Shown: piece after piece, positions 1 through 12,838 of the stretch | How positions within the stretch are numbered: the first letter of the stretch is position 1 | How the letters are laid out: each line of letters starts with the position of its first letter | Source: Gammaproteobacteria bacterium | Lineage (GTDB): Bacteria > Pseudomonadota > Gammaproteobacteria > Nevskiales > Nevskiaceae | Direction: 5' to 3' | Assembly (NCBI GenBank): GCA_026398875.1 | Contig: JAPLSB010000017.1 | Location: 360,841-424,840, forward strand | Length of the DNA: 64,000 nt | The notes under the pieces: model-generated | Told to the model about the DNA's origin: nothing | The model's database searches: none | The model's input: only the letters and a program-made list of their open reading frames with translations | Program-made: the position numbers and the translations under genes

Positions 1-2
1 TC

Positions 3-581
3 GCAGCGCAGAAGTCGGCGCTGCGATCGCTGTTGCGCAAGCGCCGCAGCAGCATCCCGCGCAGTGATCGCCGCAAGGCTGCGCGCCGCGCCGCGCAAGT
101 GCTTCTGAAGCGCCTGCCGCCGCGCTGCAGGATCGCCATCTACCTGTCGGTGCACTCGGAGCTTTCGACCGAACCGCTATGCGCGGCGCTGCTGCGTGCC
201 GGGCATAAACTGTCGGTGCCGGTCACCCTGCGCGACTGGCAGATGCGCTTCCTGCCGTACGACCGGAACACGGCGATCCGCGCCAACGGCCCGCTGCGAC
301 TGCCGGAGCCGGTGGCCCGCAGACCGATGCGCAGCGCGCGCCATTTCGATGTGATCCTGCTGCCGCTGCTCGGCTTCGATGCCAGCGGCGGCCGGCTTGG
401 CAACGGCGGCGGCTACTACGATCGGGCGCTGGCCGGTGCGCGCACCGGCAGACAGCCGAAGCGCATCGGCTACGCTTACGCGCTGCAACAGGTCGAAGCG
501 CTGCCGATGGACGCCTTCGACGTCCGCCTCGATGCCGTGGTCACCGAACGCGGCTGGCAGCGCTTCCCGAAACACTTTTGA
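3..581 (+). CDS. ygfA: 5-formyltetrahydrofolate cyclo-ligase (5' end probably outside window)
   Basis: ATP-dependent conversion of 5-formyl-THF to 5,10-methenyl-THF in folate one-carbon metabolism. The C-terminal half has the family signature GGRLGNGGGYYDR followed by the usual GYAYALQQVE stretch. A TTG at 33 could start the protein. The frame stays open to the window edge and reads KSALRSLLRKRR, which matches the usual family N-terminus, so the gene most likely starts upstream. In many gammaproteobacteria 6S RNA lies just upstream; that region is not visible here. The next gene begins 19 bp downstream on the same strand. Confidence 0.88.
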   Translation, partial: AAQKSALRSLLRKRRSSIPRSDRRKAARRAAQVLLKRLPPRCRIAIYLSVHSELSTEPLCAALLRAGHKLSVPVTLRDWQMRFLPYDRNTAIRANGPLRLPEPVARRPMRSARHFDVILLPLLGFDASGGRLGNGGGYYDRALAGARTGRQPKRIGYAYALQQVEALPMDAFDVRLDAVVTERGWQRFPKHF

Positions 582-600
582 ACCGAACCCGCGTCCTGCA

Positions 601-1062
601 ATGAACTACTGGCTGATGAAGTCCGAACCGGACTGCTTCTCGATCGACGATCTCGCCACACGCCCGAAAAAGACCGAAGCCTGGGACGGCGTGCGCAACT
701 ACCAGGCGCGCAATTTCATGCGCGACGGCATGAAGATCGGCGACGGCGTGTTCTTCTACCACTCGAACTGCGAGGTCCCCGGCATCGTCGGCCTGGCGAC
801 GATCGCCTCGACCGCGTACCCGGACCCGACGCAGTTCATCAAGGACCACGATCACTACGATCCGACCGCCAAGCCTGAAGAGCCGCGCTGGCTGCTGGTC
901 GACGTCAAGTACCAGCGCAAGCTCAAGCGCACCATTTCGCTGGCGGAGCTGAAGGCGCAGGAGGCTGCCCTGCCCGGCTTCCAGCTGCTGATGAAGGGCA
1001 ACCGGCTTTCGATCATCCCGGTGCGCAAGGAGCACTGGGACCACATACTCGCGCTCGAGTAA
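601..1062 (+). CDS. EVE domain-containing protein (thymocyte nuclear protein 1 family)
   Basis: A single-domain EVE protein of 153 residues, the full family length. It starts with the hallmark MNYWLMKSEP and continues with WDGVRNYQARNFM and a GDGVFFYHSN stretch. EVE folds are PUA-like and are thought to read modified bases; the substrate of this bacterial group is not established. ATG 601 is the only start that keeps the conserved N-terminus. It lies close behind the folate cyclo-ligase, a pairing common in proteobacteria. Confidence 0.92.
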   Translation: MNYWLMKSEPDCFSIDDLATRPKKTEAWDGVRNYQARNFMRDGMKIGDGVFFYHSNCEVPGIVGLATIASTAYPDPTQFIKDHDHYDPTAKPEEPRWLLVDVKYQRKLKRTISLAELKAQEAALPGFQLLMKGNRLSIIPVRKEHWDHILALE

Positions 1063-1149
1063 CGCGAGCCCAGCACCGGCCGTCATCGCCAGCCCGCCCG
1101 CAGCGCCCGTGACCCGCAGCCGCGGGTCGCCAAGCTTGGGGAATATGCG

Positions 1150-1677
1150 ATGCCGAATGCCGAACTGCTGTCCTTCCTGCTCGCCGCCGCCGCAAAACTG
1201 TCCGGCTATCCGGAGATTCCGGTCGCGCAATTGCCGCCGGTGCGGGCGGTGTCGGTCGATACCATTGCGCAGGCGATCTGCCCGGAGCAGCGATCCGGCT
1301 GCACCGGGATCGCCGCGACCTTCGAGACCGAGTCCTACGTGATCCTGATCCGCGACTCGCTGGATCTGGAAGACACCGCCGACAACTCGTTCCTGCTGCA
1401 CGAGTTCGTTCACGTGCTGCAGTGGAAGGCGCACGGCGACGCGATCTTCAAGGACTGCCCGACCACGCTGAAGACCGAAGGCGAGGCCTATCGCGCGCAG
1501 AACGCATACCTGAAGCGGGAAGGCCAGTTCCTGCGCTTCGGCGAGATGCTGGCCTACACCCAGTGCGCCGATGACACCGGCACGCTGTTCCCGCGCGATG
1601 CGATGGCGACGCCCGATGCCGGAAAGCCGACTGGAAACCCGGCCGTCACGCCGGAGATGCTCGGCCCGCTGCCCTGA
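1150..1677 (+). CDS. Uncharacterised HExxH-type putative metalloprotein
   Basis: 175 residues, no firm family assignment. Residues around 92-96 read HEFVH inside a hydrophobic-acidic stretch, a zincin-like HExxH. A downstream E (TEGEAYRAQNAY, about 25 residues later) could be the third metal ligand, as in minimal gluzincin-like domains. There is no convincing signal peptide, so a cytoplasmic place is likely. It has four cysteines. A GGGGA ribosome site lies about 8 bases before the ATG at 1150. It is convergent with ilvA, which ends 20 bp away. A peptidase role is inferred from the motif only. Confidence 0.75.
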   Translation: MPNAELLSFLLAAAAKLSGYPEIPVAQLPPVRAVSVDTIAQAICPEQRSGCTGIAATFETESYVILIRDSLDLEDTADNSFLLHEFVHVLQWKAHGDAIFKDCPTTLKTEGEAYRAQNAYLKREGQFLRFGEMLAYTQCADDTGTLFPRDAMATPDAGKPTGNPAVTPEMLGPLP

Positions 1678-1697
1678 CCGGACAGGCCAGGCCGGGA

Positions 1698-3278
1698 TCA
1701 GCCGCCGGCAATGAACAGCTTGTAGGCCGGATTCTCGCTTTCGTCGTGGTACTCGTAGCCGAGCGCGTCGAGCGCGCGCCGGCATTCGGCGCGTTCCTTC
1801 TTCGGCACCTGCAGGCCGCACAGCACGCGGCCATAAGCGGCGCCGTGATTGCGGTAGTGGAACAGCGAGATGTTCCAGCGAGCCCCGACGGCGCCCAGGA
1901 AATCGGCCAGCGCGCCCGGGCGTTCCGGGAACTCGAAGCGGAACAGGCGCTCGTCGGCAAGTCCTGGCGCGCGCCCGCCGACCATGTAGCGGACGTGGAC
2001 CTTGGCCATCTCGTCGTCAGTCAGATCGGCCACCTGGTAGCCATCGGCGCGCAGCGCCTCGATCGCAGCGACGCGGGCCGCCTGATCGTCGAAATGCACG
2101 CCGGCAAACACGTGGGCCGCGCTGGCGCTGGCGTAGCGATAGTTGAACTCGGTGATCGGCCGTCGGCCGAGCTGTTTCAGGAAGCGCCTGAAGCTGCCCG
2201 GCTGCTCGGGAATGGTCACCGCCAGCAGCGTTTCGCGGCCATCGCCAAGCTCGGCACGCTCGGCGATATGGCGCAGCCGGTCGAAATTCAGATTGGCACC
2301 GCTGATCGTCGCGACCAAGGTCTTGCCGGTCTCGCCGGTCTGCGCGACCCACTTCTTGATGCCGGCCACGGCCAGCGCGCCGGCCGGCTCGGGCAGCGAG
2401 CGGTTTTCGGCGAAGACATCGCGAATCGCGGCACAGATCTCATCGGCCGACACGCGCAGCCAGCCGTCGACGGTGTCCTTGCAGACCTTGAACGGCTCGG
2501 CTCCGGCCTGGCGCACCGCGACACCATCGGCAAACAGCCCGACCTGCGGCAGCTTCACGCGCCGCCCGGCTTCCAGCGCCTGTGCCATGCAGTCGGAATC
2601 GTCCGGCTCGACGCTGATCACCTTGACCCCCGGCCGCACCGCCTTGATCCACGCCGCGATGCCAGCCAGCAGGCCGCCGCCGCCAGTGCAGACGAAGATC
2701 GCGTCACAGGCGCCATCGGGGCCGATCTGCTCGAGGATTTCCTTGGCCACCGTGCCCTGCCCGGCGATGACGTCGGCATCGTCGTACGGCGGGATCATCG
2801 TCAGTCCCTTGGTCTCGGCCAGTTCGGCGGCATGTGCCGCGGCATCGTCGAAGGCATCACCAAACAGCACAATCTTGCCGCCGAGCGCGCGCACCGAATC
2901 GACCTTCACCGATGGTGTCGTGCGCGGCATGACGATCCAGGCCGGGATGCCGAGCCGCTTGCCAGCCAGTGCCACGCCCTGAGCATGGTTGCCGGCGCTG
3001 GCGCAGATCACGCCGCGAGCGCGCGCGGCATCCGGCAGCTGGACGATCTTGTTGTAGGCGCCTCGGAGCTTGAACGAGCGAACGCTCTGGGTGTCCTCGC
3101 GCTTCAGCAGCACCTTGTTTCCCAACCGGGCCGACAGCTTCGGCGCCAACTCCAGTGCCGACACGATCGCCACGTCGTAGACCCGGGCGCGCTCGATGCG
3201 CGCCTGGTAGTCGGCAAGCAGGCGCTCGCGGTCGGAGCGGGACGCCTTGGCAGCGGCAGGGGCAGCGGAGTCGGTCAC
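1698..3278 (-). CDS. ilvA: Threonine ammonia-lyase, biosynthetic
   Basis: PLP enzyme that deaminates threonine to 2-oxobutyrate, the first step of isoleucine synthesis. The PLP lysine lies in RSFKLRGAYN, the Gly-rich phosphate loop is CTGGGGLLAG, and the substrate loop is ASAGNHAQGVA. Two C-terminal ACT-like domains (LLAVTIPEQPGSF and FRFEFPERPGALADF) mark the allosteric, isoleucine-inhibited form. A GTG at 3278 gives 526 residues, the family length. An in-frame ATG at 3356 with a GGAAGG-like ribosome site would add 26 poorly conserved residues. It is divergent from proC. Confidence 0.92.
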   Translation of the reverse strand: MTDSAAPAAAKASRSDRERLLADYQARIERARVYDVAIVSALELAPKLSARLGNKVLLKREDTQSVRSFKLRGAYNKIVQLPDAARARGVICASAGNHAQGVALAGKRLGIPAWIVMPRTTPSVKVDSVRALGGKIVLFGDAFDDAAAHAAELAETKGLTMIPPYDDADVIAGQGTVAKEILEQIGPDGACDAIFVCTGGGGLLAGIAAWIKAVRPGVKVISVEPDDSDCMAQALEAGRRVKLPQVGLFADGVAVRQAGAEPFKVCKDTVDGWLRVSADEICAAIRDVFAENRSLPEPAGALAVAGIKKWVAQTGETGKTLVATISGANLNFDRLRHIAERAELGDGRETLLAVTIPEQPGSFRRFLKQLGRRPITEFNYRYASASAAHVFAGVHFDDQAARVAAIEALRADGYQVADLTDDEMAKVHVRYMVGGRAPGLADERLFRFEFPERPGALADFLGAVGARWNISLFHYRNHGAAYGRVLCGLQVPKKERAECRRALDALGYEYHDESENPAYKLFIAGG

Positions 3279-3392
3279 GGCAGTCGGCAGCTCTGGATCA
3301 CGGGGCACGGCGAGTGCCGGATCACGGGCGGATCGGCATCGGGGGTCGCGTATCATACCGTCCGCCTTCCCGCGCCCTGCCCTGCGAGCTTG

Positions 3393-4271
3393 ATGCCCGT
3401 GACGTCTTCCACTGCGCCAGCGCCTGCCGCCGCCCCAGCCTCCGCCGCCGACACGATCGCCTTCATCGGCGGCGGCAACATGGCCGCAAGCCTGATCGGC
3501 GGCCTCGTCGCGGCTGGCCATCCGGCCGCCCATATTCGCGTCTCCGAGCCGGACGGCGAACGCGCCGCCGCGCTCGCCGCCCGCTTCGGTCTGGTCATTG
3601 CCGCCGACAACGTCGATGCGGCAACCGGCGCCGACATCGTCGTGCTGGCAACCAAGCCGCAGCAGGTGGCGTCTGCCATCCGCGGCCTGCAGCTGTCGGT
3701 CGACGCCACGCTGATCTCGATCTGCGCCGGTGTCCGCATCACCAGCCTGCGGGCCCTGATCGGCAATGGCAGCTGGAGCGGCGCCATCGTCAGGGCGATG
3801 CCGAACACGCCGGCGCTGTTCGGCGCCGGCATCACCGGGTTGTTCGCATCCGAAGGCGCCCCGCCACGCGCGCGGATGCAGGCGGAAACCGTGCTTGCCG
3901 CCGCCGGACAGGTCTGCTGGGTGGAATCCGAAACCCTGATGGACGCCGTCACGGCAGTGTCCGGTAGCGGCCCGGCGTACTTCTTCCTGCTGACCGAAGC
4001 GATGGCCGAAGCCGGCGTCGCCCTTGGCCTTGCGCCAGCCGATGCCAAAGCGCTGGCGCTGCAGACCTTCATCGGCGCCGCGAAGATGGCCGAAGGCACC
4101 GGCACCGACGTGGCCACGTTGCGCGCCCAGGTCACCTCCAAGGGCGGCACCACGCAGGCGGCGCTGGAAAGCCTTGAAGCGGCCGGATTTCGCCGCATCC
4201 TTGGCGATGCGCTGCAGGCGGCGGACCGCCGTGGCGCGCAGCTCGGCGATGAACTCGCTGCCACGATCTGA
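3393..4271 (+). CDS. proC: Pyrroline-5-carboxylate reductase
   Basis: Last step of proline synthesis: NAD(P)H reduction of pyrroline-5-carboxylate. The N-terminal Rossmann motif is [16 protein letters not shown]. The family signature follows as [12 protein letters not shown], then [11 protein letters not shown] and [12 protein letters not shown]. It has 292 residues. The 25-residue Ala/Pro-rich leader before the Rossmann fold is longer than usual, so the true start could be later, but no better start is seen. First gene of a proC-yggT-metX-metW run. Confidence 0.93.
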   Translation: MPVTSSTAPAPAAAPASAADTIAFIGGGNMAASLIGGLVAAGHPAAHIRVSEPDGERAAALAARFGLVIAADNVDAATGADIVVLATKPQQVASAIRGLQLSVDATLISICAGVRITSLRALIGNGSWSGAIVRAMPNTPALFGAGITGLFASEGAPPRARMQAETVLAAAGQVCWVESETLMDAVTAVSGSGPAYFFLLTEAMAEAGVALGLAPADAKALALQTFIGAAKMAEGTGTDVATLRAQVTSKGGTTQAALESLEAAGFRRILGDALQAADRRGAQLGDELAATI

Positions 4272-4289
4272 AGCACGGGGAACGACACC

Positions 4290-4838
4290 ATCATCAACGT
4301 CATCTACAGCCTGTTCACCACCCTGCTCGATCTGGTGATCTGCGCGTTCCTGCTGCGCGTGCTGCTGCAACTGGTCAAGGCCAATTTCTACAACCCGATC
4401 TCGCAGCTGATCTGGAAGGTCACGCAGCCGGTGACGATGCCGCTGGTGCGCTTCGTGCCGCGCATCCGCAACGTCGACAGCCCGGCCGTGCTGGTGCTGG
4501 CCGTGGTCGCGGTGCTCGATATCTGGATCGTCGCCAGTCTCTACGGTCAAAGCCTGGAGTTCACGCGGATCCTTGGCCTTGCGGCACTGAAGGTGATCAG
4601 CCTCGGCCTGCGCATCTTCACCTTGAGCCTGCTGGTGGTGACGATCCTGTCGTGGGTCGGCCCTGGCGTGTCGAACCCGGCTGCCAATGTGCTGTGGAGC
4701 CTGACCGAGCCGGTGCTCAAGCCGGTGCGCCGGGTGATCCCGCTGGTGGCGGGACTGGATCTGTCGCCGATCCCGGTGATGATCCTGTTCCAGTCGCTCG
4801 ACTCGTGGATGCGGGCATTGCTCGGTCTGTTCCACTGA
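4290..4838 (+). CDS. yggT: YggT family inner-membrane protein, apparently with a non-canonical AUC start
   Basis: Small integral membrane protein with two YggT repeats, each a helix pair with an FYNPISQ / [14 protein letters not shown] signature. The role is unclear; relatives are linked to osmotic shock or protein-complex assembly. No ATG, GTG or TTG precedes the first helix. After the proC stop the frame reads straight into [12 protein letters not shown], which aligns with the E. coli start MNTLTFLLSTVI. A GGGGA ribosome site at 4277-4281 is well placed for ATC 4290 or 4293. The first canonical start, GTG 4335, would delete half of helix 1. The stop overlaps metX by one base. Confidence 0.85.
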   Translation: MINVIYSLFTTLLDLVICAFLLRVLLQLVKANFYNPISQLIWKVTQPVTMPLVRFVPRIRNVDSPAVLVLAVVAVLDIWIVASLYGQSLEFTRILGLAALKVISLGLRIFTLSLLVVTILSWVGPGVSNPAANVLWSLTEPVLKPVRRVIPLVAGLDLSPIPVMILFQSLDSWMRALLGLFH

Positions 4839-5986
4839 TGGCCGTGGCTGCCGATTCGGTCGGCGTCGTCACGCCGCGCAAGGTGGCGATCGCGACGCCG
4901 CTGCTGCTGGCCTGCGGCCGCGTGCTGCCGGGCTTCGAGCTGATGGTGGAGACCTACGGCGTGCTGAATGCGGCGCGCAGCAACGCGGTGCTGATCTGCC
5001 ACGCGCTGTCTGGCGACCACCACGCCGCCGGCTACCACAGCGCCGATGACCGCAAGCCCGGCTGGTGGGATTCGGCGATCGGGCCCGGCAAGCCGATCGA
5101 TACGACCAAGTTCTTCGTCGTCTGCCTGAACAACCTCGGCGGCTGCCGCGGCTCGACCGGCCCGACGACGATCAATCCGGAAACCGGCGCGCTGTGGGGC
5201 CCGGACTTCCCGATCGTCACGGTGCGCGACTGGGTGGCCTCGCAGGCGCTGCTGGCCGACCACCTCGGCATCGACGCCTGGGCAGCGGTGATCGGCGGCA
5301 GCCTCGGCGGCATGCAGGTGATGCAGTGGACGATCGATTGTCCGAACCGCGTGCGCCACGCGCTGGTCATCGCCGCAGCCCCGAGAATCTCGGCGCAGAA
5401 CATCGCCTTCAACGAGATTGCCCGGCAGGCGATCCTGTCCGACCCCGACTTCCACGGCGGCCGCTACATCGAAGCCGGCGCCAAGCCGGAGCGCGGCCTG
5501 AAGCTGGCGCGCATGCTCGGCCACATCACCTATCTGTCCGATACCGCGATGCGCGCCCGTTTCGGCCGCATGCTTCGCGACGGCGATGGCCAGTACAACT
5601 TCAACTACGACGTCGAGTTCGAAGTTGAAAGCTACCTGCGTCATCAGGGCAATTCGTTCGTCGACCGCTTTGACGGCAACACCTATCTGCTGATGACCAA
5701 GGCGCTGGACTACTTCGATCCGGCCCGCGAGTACGGCGACGATCTGGCCAGCGCGTTCCGCACCGCGACCGCCAAGTTCCTGGTGGTCAGCTTCTCGGTC
5801 GACTGGCGCTTCTCGCCGGCCCGCTCGCGCGAGATCGTCAATGCGCTGATCGCCGCCGGGCGCGATGTCAGTTACGCCCGCATCGATTCGCAGCTCGGCC
5901 ATGACGACTTCCTGATGCCGATCCCGCAATACCACGCGGTGCTGCGCAACTACCTCGACCGCGTTGCAGCGGAGGCCGGCTCATGA
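4838..5986 (+). CDS. metX: Homoserine O-acyltransferase MetX
   Basis: Activates homoserine for methionine synthesis. Alpha/beta-hydrolase fold of 382 residues. The nucleophile serine lies in GGSLGGMQ, the acid in SVDWRFSP, and the histidine in LGHDDFL. Proteobacterial MetX proteins next to metW often use succinyl-CoA rather than acetyl-CoA; the sequence alone does not settle which here. The ATG overlaps the yggT stop (TGATG), implying translational coupling. It is followed by metW with a 4-base overlap. Confidence 0.93.
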   Translation: MAVAADSVGVVTPRKVAIATPLLLACGRVLPGFELMVETYGVLNAARSNAVLICHALSGDHHAAGYHSADDRKPGWWDSAIGPGKPIDTTKFFVVCLNNLGGCRGSTGPTTINPETGALWGPDFPIVTVRDWVASQALLADHLGIDAWAAVIGGSLGGMQVMQWTIDCPNRVRHALVIAAAPRISAQNIAFNEIARQAILSDPDFHGGRYIEAGAKPERGLKLARMLGHITYLSDTAMRARFGRMLRDGDGQYNFNYDVEFEVESYLRHQGNSFVDRFDGNTYLLMTKALDYFDPAREYGDDLASAFRTATAKFLVVSFSVDWRFSPARSREIVNALIAAGRDVSYARIDSQLGHDDFLMPIPQYHAVLRNYLDRVAAEAGS

Positions 5987-6588
5987 GCGTCAGCCTGCGT
6001 CCCGATCTGGCCTTGATCAGCAACTGGATCGCGCCCGGCTCGCGGATCCTCGATCTCGGCTGCGGCGATGGCGCGCTGCTGGCCCACCTCGCGAAGACCC
6101 GCCAGGTGCGCGGCTACGGACTGGAGATCGACGACGACAACGTCGCCGCCTGCATCGATGCCGGCATCAACGTGATCCAGGCCGACGTCGATGACGGCCT
6201 TGCCGAATTCGCCGATCGCTCGTTCGACTACGTGGTGATGACCCAGGCGCTGCAGGCGCTGGTGCGGCCGGATCAGGTGCTGGCGGAAATGCTGCGGGTG
6301 GGACGCGAAGTAATCGTCACCTTCCCGAACTTCGGCCACTGGCGCGTGCGTGTCGCCTTGCTCGGCGGTCACATGCCGCATACGCCGGCGCTGCCGGCGA
6401 ACTGGTACGACACCGAGAACATCCACCTGTGCACGCTGGCCGATTTCGACGCGCTGTGCCGCGACGCGAACTGGCAGGTGCTGGAACGGGCGCTGCTCGA
6501 CCGCAGCCATCGCACCGGTGCCAGCATTCGCGTGGCGCCGAACCTGTTCTGCGAAATCGCGCTGTACAAGCTGCGCCTGCCTGGCTGA
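5983..6588 (+). CDS. metW: Methionine biosynthesis protein MetW
   Basis: SAM-methyltransferase-fold partner of MetX, 201 residues. Motif I is [15 protein letters not shown], followed by GLEIDDDNV. The family segment [11 protein letters not shown] is present. MetW is needed for methionine synthesis with MetX in several bacteria, and its exact chemistry is debated. It overlaps metX by ATGA. It is convergent with the REC-GGDEF gene, with only 16 bp between the stops and no visible terminator. Confidence 0.93.
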   Translation: MSVSLRPDLALISNWIAPGSRILDLGCGDGALLAHLAKTRQVRGYGLEIDDDNVAACIDAGINVIQADVDDGLAEFADRSFDYVVMTQALQALVRPDQVLAEMLRVGREVIVTFPNFGHWRVRVALLGGHMPHTPALPANWYDTENIHLCTLADFDALCRDANWQVLERALLDRSHRTGASIRVAPNLFCEIALYKLRLPG

Positions 6589-6604
6589 AGGGCTTACCGG
6601 CCCG

Positions 6605-7630
6605 TCAGCCGAACGCTGCCACCACACAGCGGTTGCGGCCGGCACGCTTGGCCGCGTACATCGCTTCATCGGCCGCCCGGATCAGCTGCTCGCGGCTCTC
6701 GCCGTGCGGCGGGAACATCGCCAGCCCGATGCTGGCGCCGATTTCCAGCGTCACCGGCCCGTTGGCGGTGGCCACCACGTACGGCCGGCGCAGATCGCGA
6801 CCGATCACCTCGCAGACGCGGAACCCGGCAGGTCCGCCGTCGTCGAGGCTTTCGAGGATCACCGCGAATTCGTCGCCACCGAGCCGGGCCACGGTGTCCT
6901 CGGTGCGCAGCAGCGCGCGCAGGCGATCGGCGATCGCCTTCAGCAATTCATCGCCGACCGGATGGCCCCAGGTGTCGTTGACCGGCTTGAAGCCGTCGAT
7001 GTCGATGTAGGCCAGACCGAACTTGCGCTGGTGCCGACGGCTGCGCTCGATGGCGCTGTCGAGACGGTCCATGAACAGCATGCGATTCGGCAGGTCGGTC
7101 AGCACATCATGGCTGGCGCGGTGCCAGGCCAGCTTTTCAGTCTCGCGGCGCAGCGCGATCTCCTGCTCCAGCGCCCGCATGTGTGCCGACAACTGCTCCA
7201 GCGCGCCCTGCAGTTCGGACTTGCGCCGGTACAGTTCGAGGAATACGCCAACCTTGGATTTCAGGATCGCTTCGTTGACCGGCTTGGCGATGTAATCGAC
7301 CGCGCCGGAGCCGTAGCCGCGCAGCCGGTGCATGTCGTCGTAGGCGGCGCTGATGAAAATGATCGGCGTGTCCTTGCTGCCGTCATCGTCGCCCAGCAGT
7401 TCGGCCACTTCGAAGCCGTCCATTTCCGGCATGTTCACGTCGAGCAGGATCAGCGCGAAGTGGTGATCGAGGCAGGCGGCCAGCGCCTGGTTGCCGGAAT
7501 CGGCCTCGATCAGTTCAGCGCCGGAACGCGCCAGCAGTCGGCGCAGCGCCAGCCGGTTCGCGGCATGGTCGTCGACGATCAGGATCTTCGGCAGGCCGGT
7601 CGGCTCGGCTTGGCATTCGAGTTCGGTCAT
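6605..7630 (-). CDS. Response regulator with diguanylate cyclase (REC-GGDEF)
   Basis: Soluble two-domain output protein of 341 residues. Residues 14-130 form a receiver with the phospho-acceptor D64 (ILLDVNMPEMDG) and K117. A coiled-coil linker follows, then a GGDEF domain with intact GGDEF at 251-255. An RxxD inhibitory site (RTED, 242-245) sits exactly five residues before it, so active and product-inhibited c-di-GMP synthesis is expected. It overlaps cheB by ATGA and lies at the end of the cheR-cheB run. The hybrid kinase upstream is a plausible phosphate source. Confidence 0.93.
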   Translation of the reverse strand: MTELECQAEPTGLPKILIVDDHAANRLALRRLLARSGAELIEADSGNQALAACLDHHFALILLDVNMPEMDGFEVAELLGDDDGSKDTPIIFISAAYDDMHRLRGYGSGAVDYIAKPVNEAILKSKVGVFLELYRRKSELQGALEQLSAHMRALEQEIALRRETEKLAWHRASHDVLTDLPNRMLFMDRLDSAIERSRRHQRKFGLAYIDIDGFKPVNDTWGHPVGDELLKAIADRLRALLRTEDTVARLGGDEFAVILESLDDGGPAGFRVCEVIGRDLRRPYVVATANGPVTLEIGASIGLAMFPPHGESREQLIRAADEAMYAAKRAGRNRCVVAAFG

Positions 7631-8211
7631 CGGCAGCGTTCGTTGATCAGGGCGGCAAGGCGGATCAGACCGATAACGGCATCAGCCCCCGCATGCTTGA
7701 GCGCGGCCTGCGGCATCTGCGGCGCTTCCGCTTCGGCCGGATCCTGCACGACGGCGTAACCGCGATGCCGGCGTACCGCCAGCAGACCGTCGGCACCGTC
7801 GTCATTGGCACCGGTCAGGATCGCCGCGAGCAGACCGGCGCCATGAACCTCGGCTGCCGACTCGAACAGCACATCGACGGACGGCCGGACATGGCGGACG
7901 CGCGGATCGACCGACAGCATGAAACGACCATCGGCCTCCAGCAGCAGGTGATAGCCGGACGGCGCAACGTGGACCCGGCCGGGCCGCGCCGGTTCGCGCT
8001 CGCCGGCCTCGACAACCGGCAGTGCCGAATGCCGCGCCAGCAGCTCGACGAACAGCGCGTCGTCGTCGTCCTGACTGCGGTGACAGACGACGATCACCGG
8101 CACCGCCAGATCCGGCCGCAGCGCGGCCAGCAGCGTCGACAAGGCGCGCAGACCGCCAGTCGAACAGCCAAGAACCACCGCCGTGCTCACCATGCTGGCC
8201 GGACCGGGCAT
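7627..8211 (-). CDS. cheB: CheB-type methylesterase, catalytic domain only
   Basis: Stand-alone CheB esterase domain of 195 residues or less. It removes methyl groups from, or deamidates, receptor glutamates. The nucleophile serine is in GCSTGGLRAL, the histidine in VVCHRSQ, and the aspartate in LTGANDDGADGL. The receiver domain of classic CheB is missing, so control must come from elsewhere, perhaps the multi-receiver kinase nearby. ATG 8211 lies 11 bp after the cheR stop. ATG 8193 is an alternative that begins closer to the conserved core. Confidence 0.9.
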   Translation of the reverse strand: MPGPASMVSTAVVLGCSTGGLRALSTLLAALRPDLAVPVIVVCHRSQDDDDALFVELLARHSALPVVEAGEREPARPGRVHVAPSGYHLLLEADGRFMLSVDPRVRHVRPSVDVLFESAAEVHGAGLLAAILTGANDDGADGLLAVRRHRGYAVVQDPAEAEAPQMPQAALKHAGADAVIGLIRLAALINERCR

Positions 8212-8221
8212 GGCGCGCCGA

Positions 8222-9055
8222 TCACGCCGGCACTGCGCCGAGCCGGTAGATCCGGGCCCGCGCATCGAATTCGCAGAACTCGGCGGCGCTGGCCGCGAAG
8301 GCGATGCTTTCCTTGTTGCCCAGCACCAGATAGCCGCCGCGCACCAGGCTGTGGCGGAACAGGCCGAGCACCCGGTCCTGAAGCTCGTTGGTGAAGTAGA
8401 TCAGCACGTTACGGCACAGGATCAGGTGCGCTTCGCAGAACACGCCGTCGGCCACCAGATTGTGATTGGCGAAGGTGATGTTGCGCTTGAGCCGCTCGTC
8501 GAGCTTCAGATGCTCGTACCGGGCGTGCCAGTAATCGCTGAGCGAAGCCGAGCCGCCGGCCGCCCGGTAGTTCTCCGACCAGGCCCGCGCCTCGGCGACC
8601 GGGAAGATGCCTTCCTGCGCCTGCGCCAGTGCCGCGTCGTTGAAATCGGTCGCGTAGATCTGGGTGCGCTCGTAGAGCCCGGCTTCCTCGAGCAGGATCG
8701 CCAGCGTGTAGACCTCCTCGCCGCGGGCGCAGCCGGCCTGCCAGATGTTGATGTGCGGATACGAGGCCAGCACCGGGAACACGTCGTCGGCCAGCGCCTT
8801 GAACACGAAAGGATTGCGGAACATCTCCGATACCGGCACCGACAGCCCGGCGATCACCGACGGCAGCAGGCCGTCGTCGTGCAGCACGCGCGTGGTCAGC
8901 TCGCCGATCGTCTGGCACTGGCGCGCGATCGCCAGCCCCTGCACGCGGCGCTTCAGCGAGGCACGTGCATAGCCGCTGAAGTCATAGCCATGGCGCAGCT
9001 GCAGAGCGCGGATGAACAGCTCCAGCTCGACATCGTCGGGATCGGGGCGGGCCAT
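8222..9055 (-). CDS. cheR: CheR-type protein-glutamate methyltransferase
   Basis: SAM-dependent methyltransferase of chemoreceptor-like proteins, 277 residues with both CheR domains. The N-terminal all-alpha domain carries ARASLKRRVQ. The SAM-binding part has IWQAGCARGEEVYTLAI (the CSTGEEPYS position), TDFNDAAL and LILCRNVLIYF. No tetratricopeptide tail. It forms a unit with cheB and the REC-GGDEF gene. No cheA, cheW or receptor gene is in the window. Confidence 0.92.
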   Translation of the reverse strand: MARPDPDDVELELFIRALQLRHGYDFSGYARASLKRRVQGLAIARQCQTIGELTTRVLHDDGLLPSVIAGLSVPVSEMFRNPFVFKALADDVFPVLASYPHINIWQAGCARGEEVYTLAILLEEAGLYERTQIYATDFNDAALAQAQEGIFPVAEARAWSENYRAAGGSASLSDYWHARYEHLKLDERLKRNITFANHNLVADGVFCEAHLILCRNVLIYFTNELQDRVLGLFRHSLVRGGYLVLGNKESIAFAASAAEFCEFDARARIYRLGAVPA

Positions 9056-9112
9056 CAGGACTGGCCCGCATCTTGAGCCAAGGTCGGCGTGTCATGGCGC
9101 GACGGTCGCCTT

Positions 9113-9175
9113 GTCCGGACAGCCCGGACTGGCCATCCATGGCCAGTCATTCGTTCTCGTAGCGAGCAATGCTCG

Positions 9176-9178
<3 letters not shown>
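9113..9178. repeat. Cluster of overlapping inverted repeats between the hybrid kinase and cheR
   Basis: The 120-bp gap holds three inverted repeats. Arms of 6 bp pair at 9113-9118 and 9124-9129. Perfect 10-bp arms pair at 9127-9136 and 9139-9148 with a 2-base centre. Arms AGCGAG/CTCGCT around 9161-9177 overlap the kinase stop codon. No T-run follows, so a simple Rho-independent terminator is unlikely. An mRNA-processing hairpin or a REP-like element fits better. Confidence 0.6.

Positions 9179-12834
<3,656 letters not shown>

Positions 12835-12838
<4 letters not shown>

Noticed and set aside
1698..4835. 1045-codon minus-strand frame including ilvA
   Set aside because: Only the last 526 codons are ilvA. 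The upstream part is antisense to proC and yggT.
7627..8211. Truncated or broken full-length cheB
   Set aside because: The esterase domain is intact with all triad residues, and the upstream sequence is the intact cheR stop. A stand-alone CheB domain is a known form.
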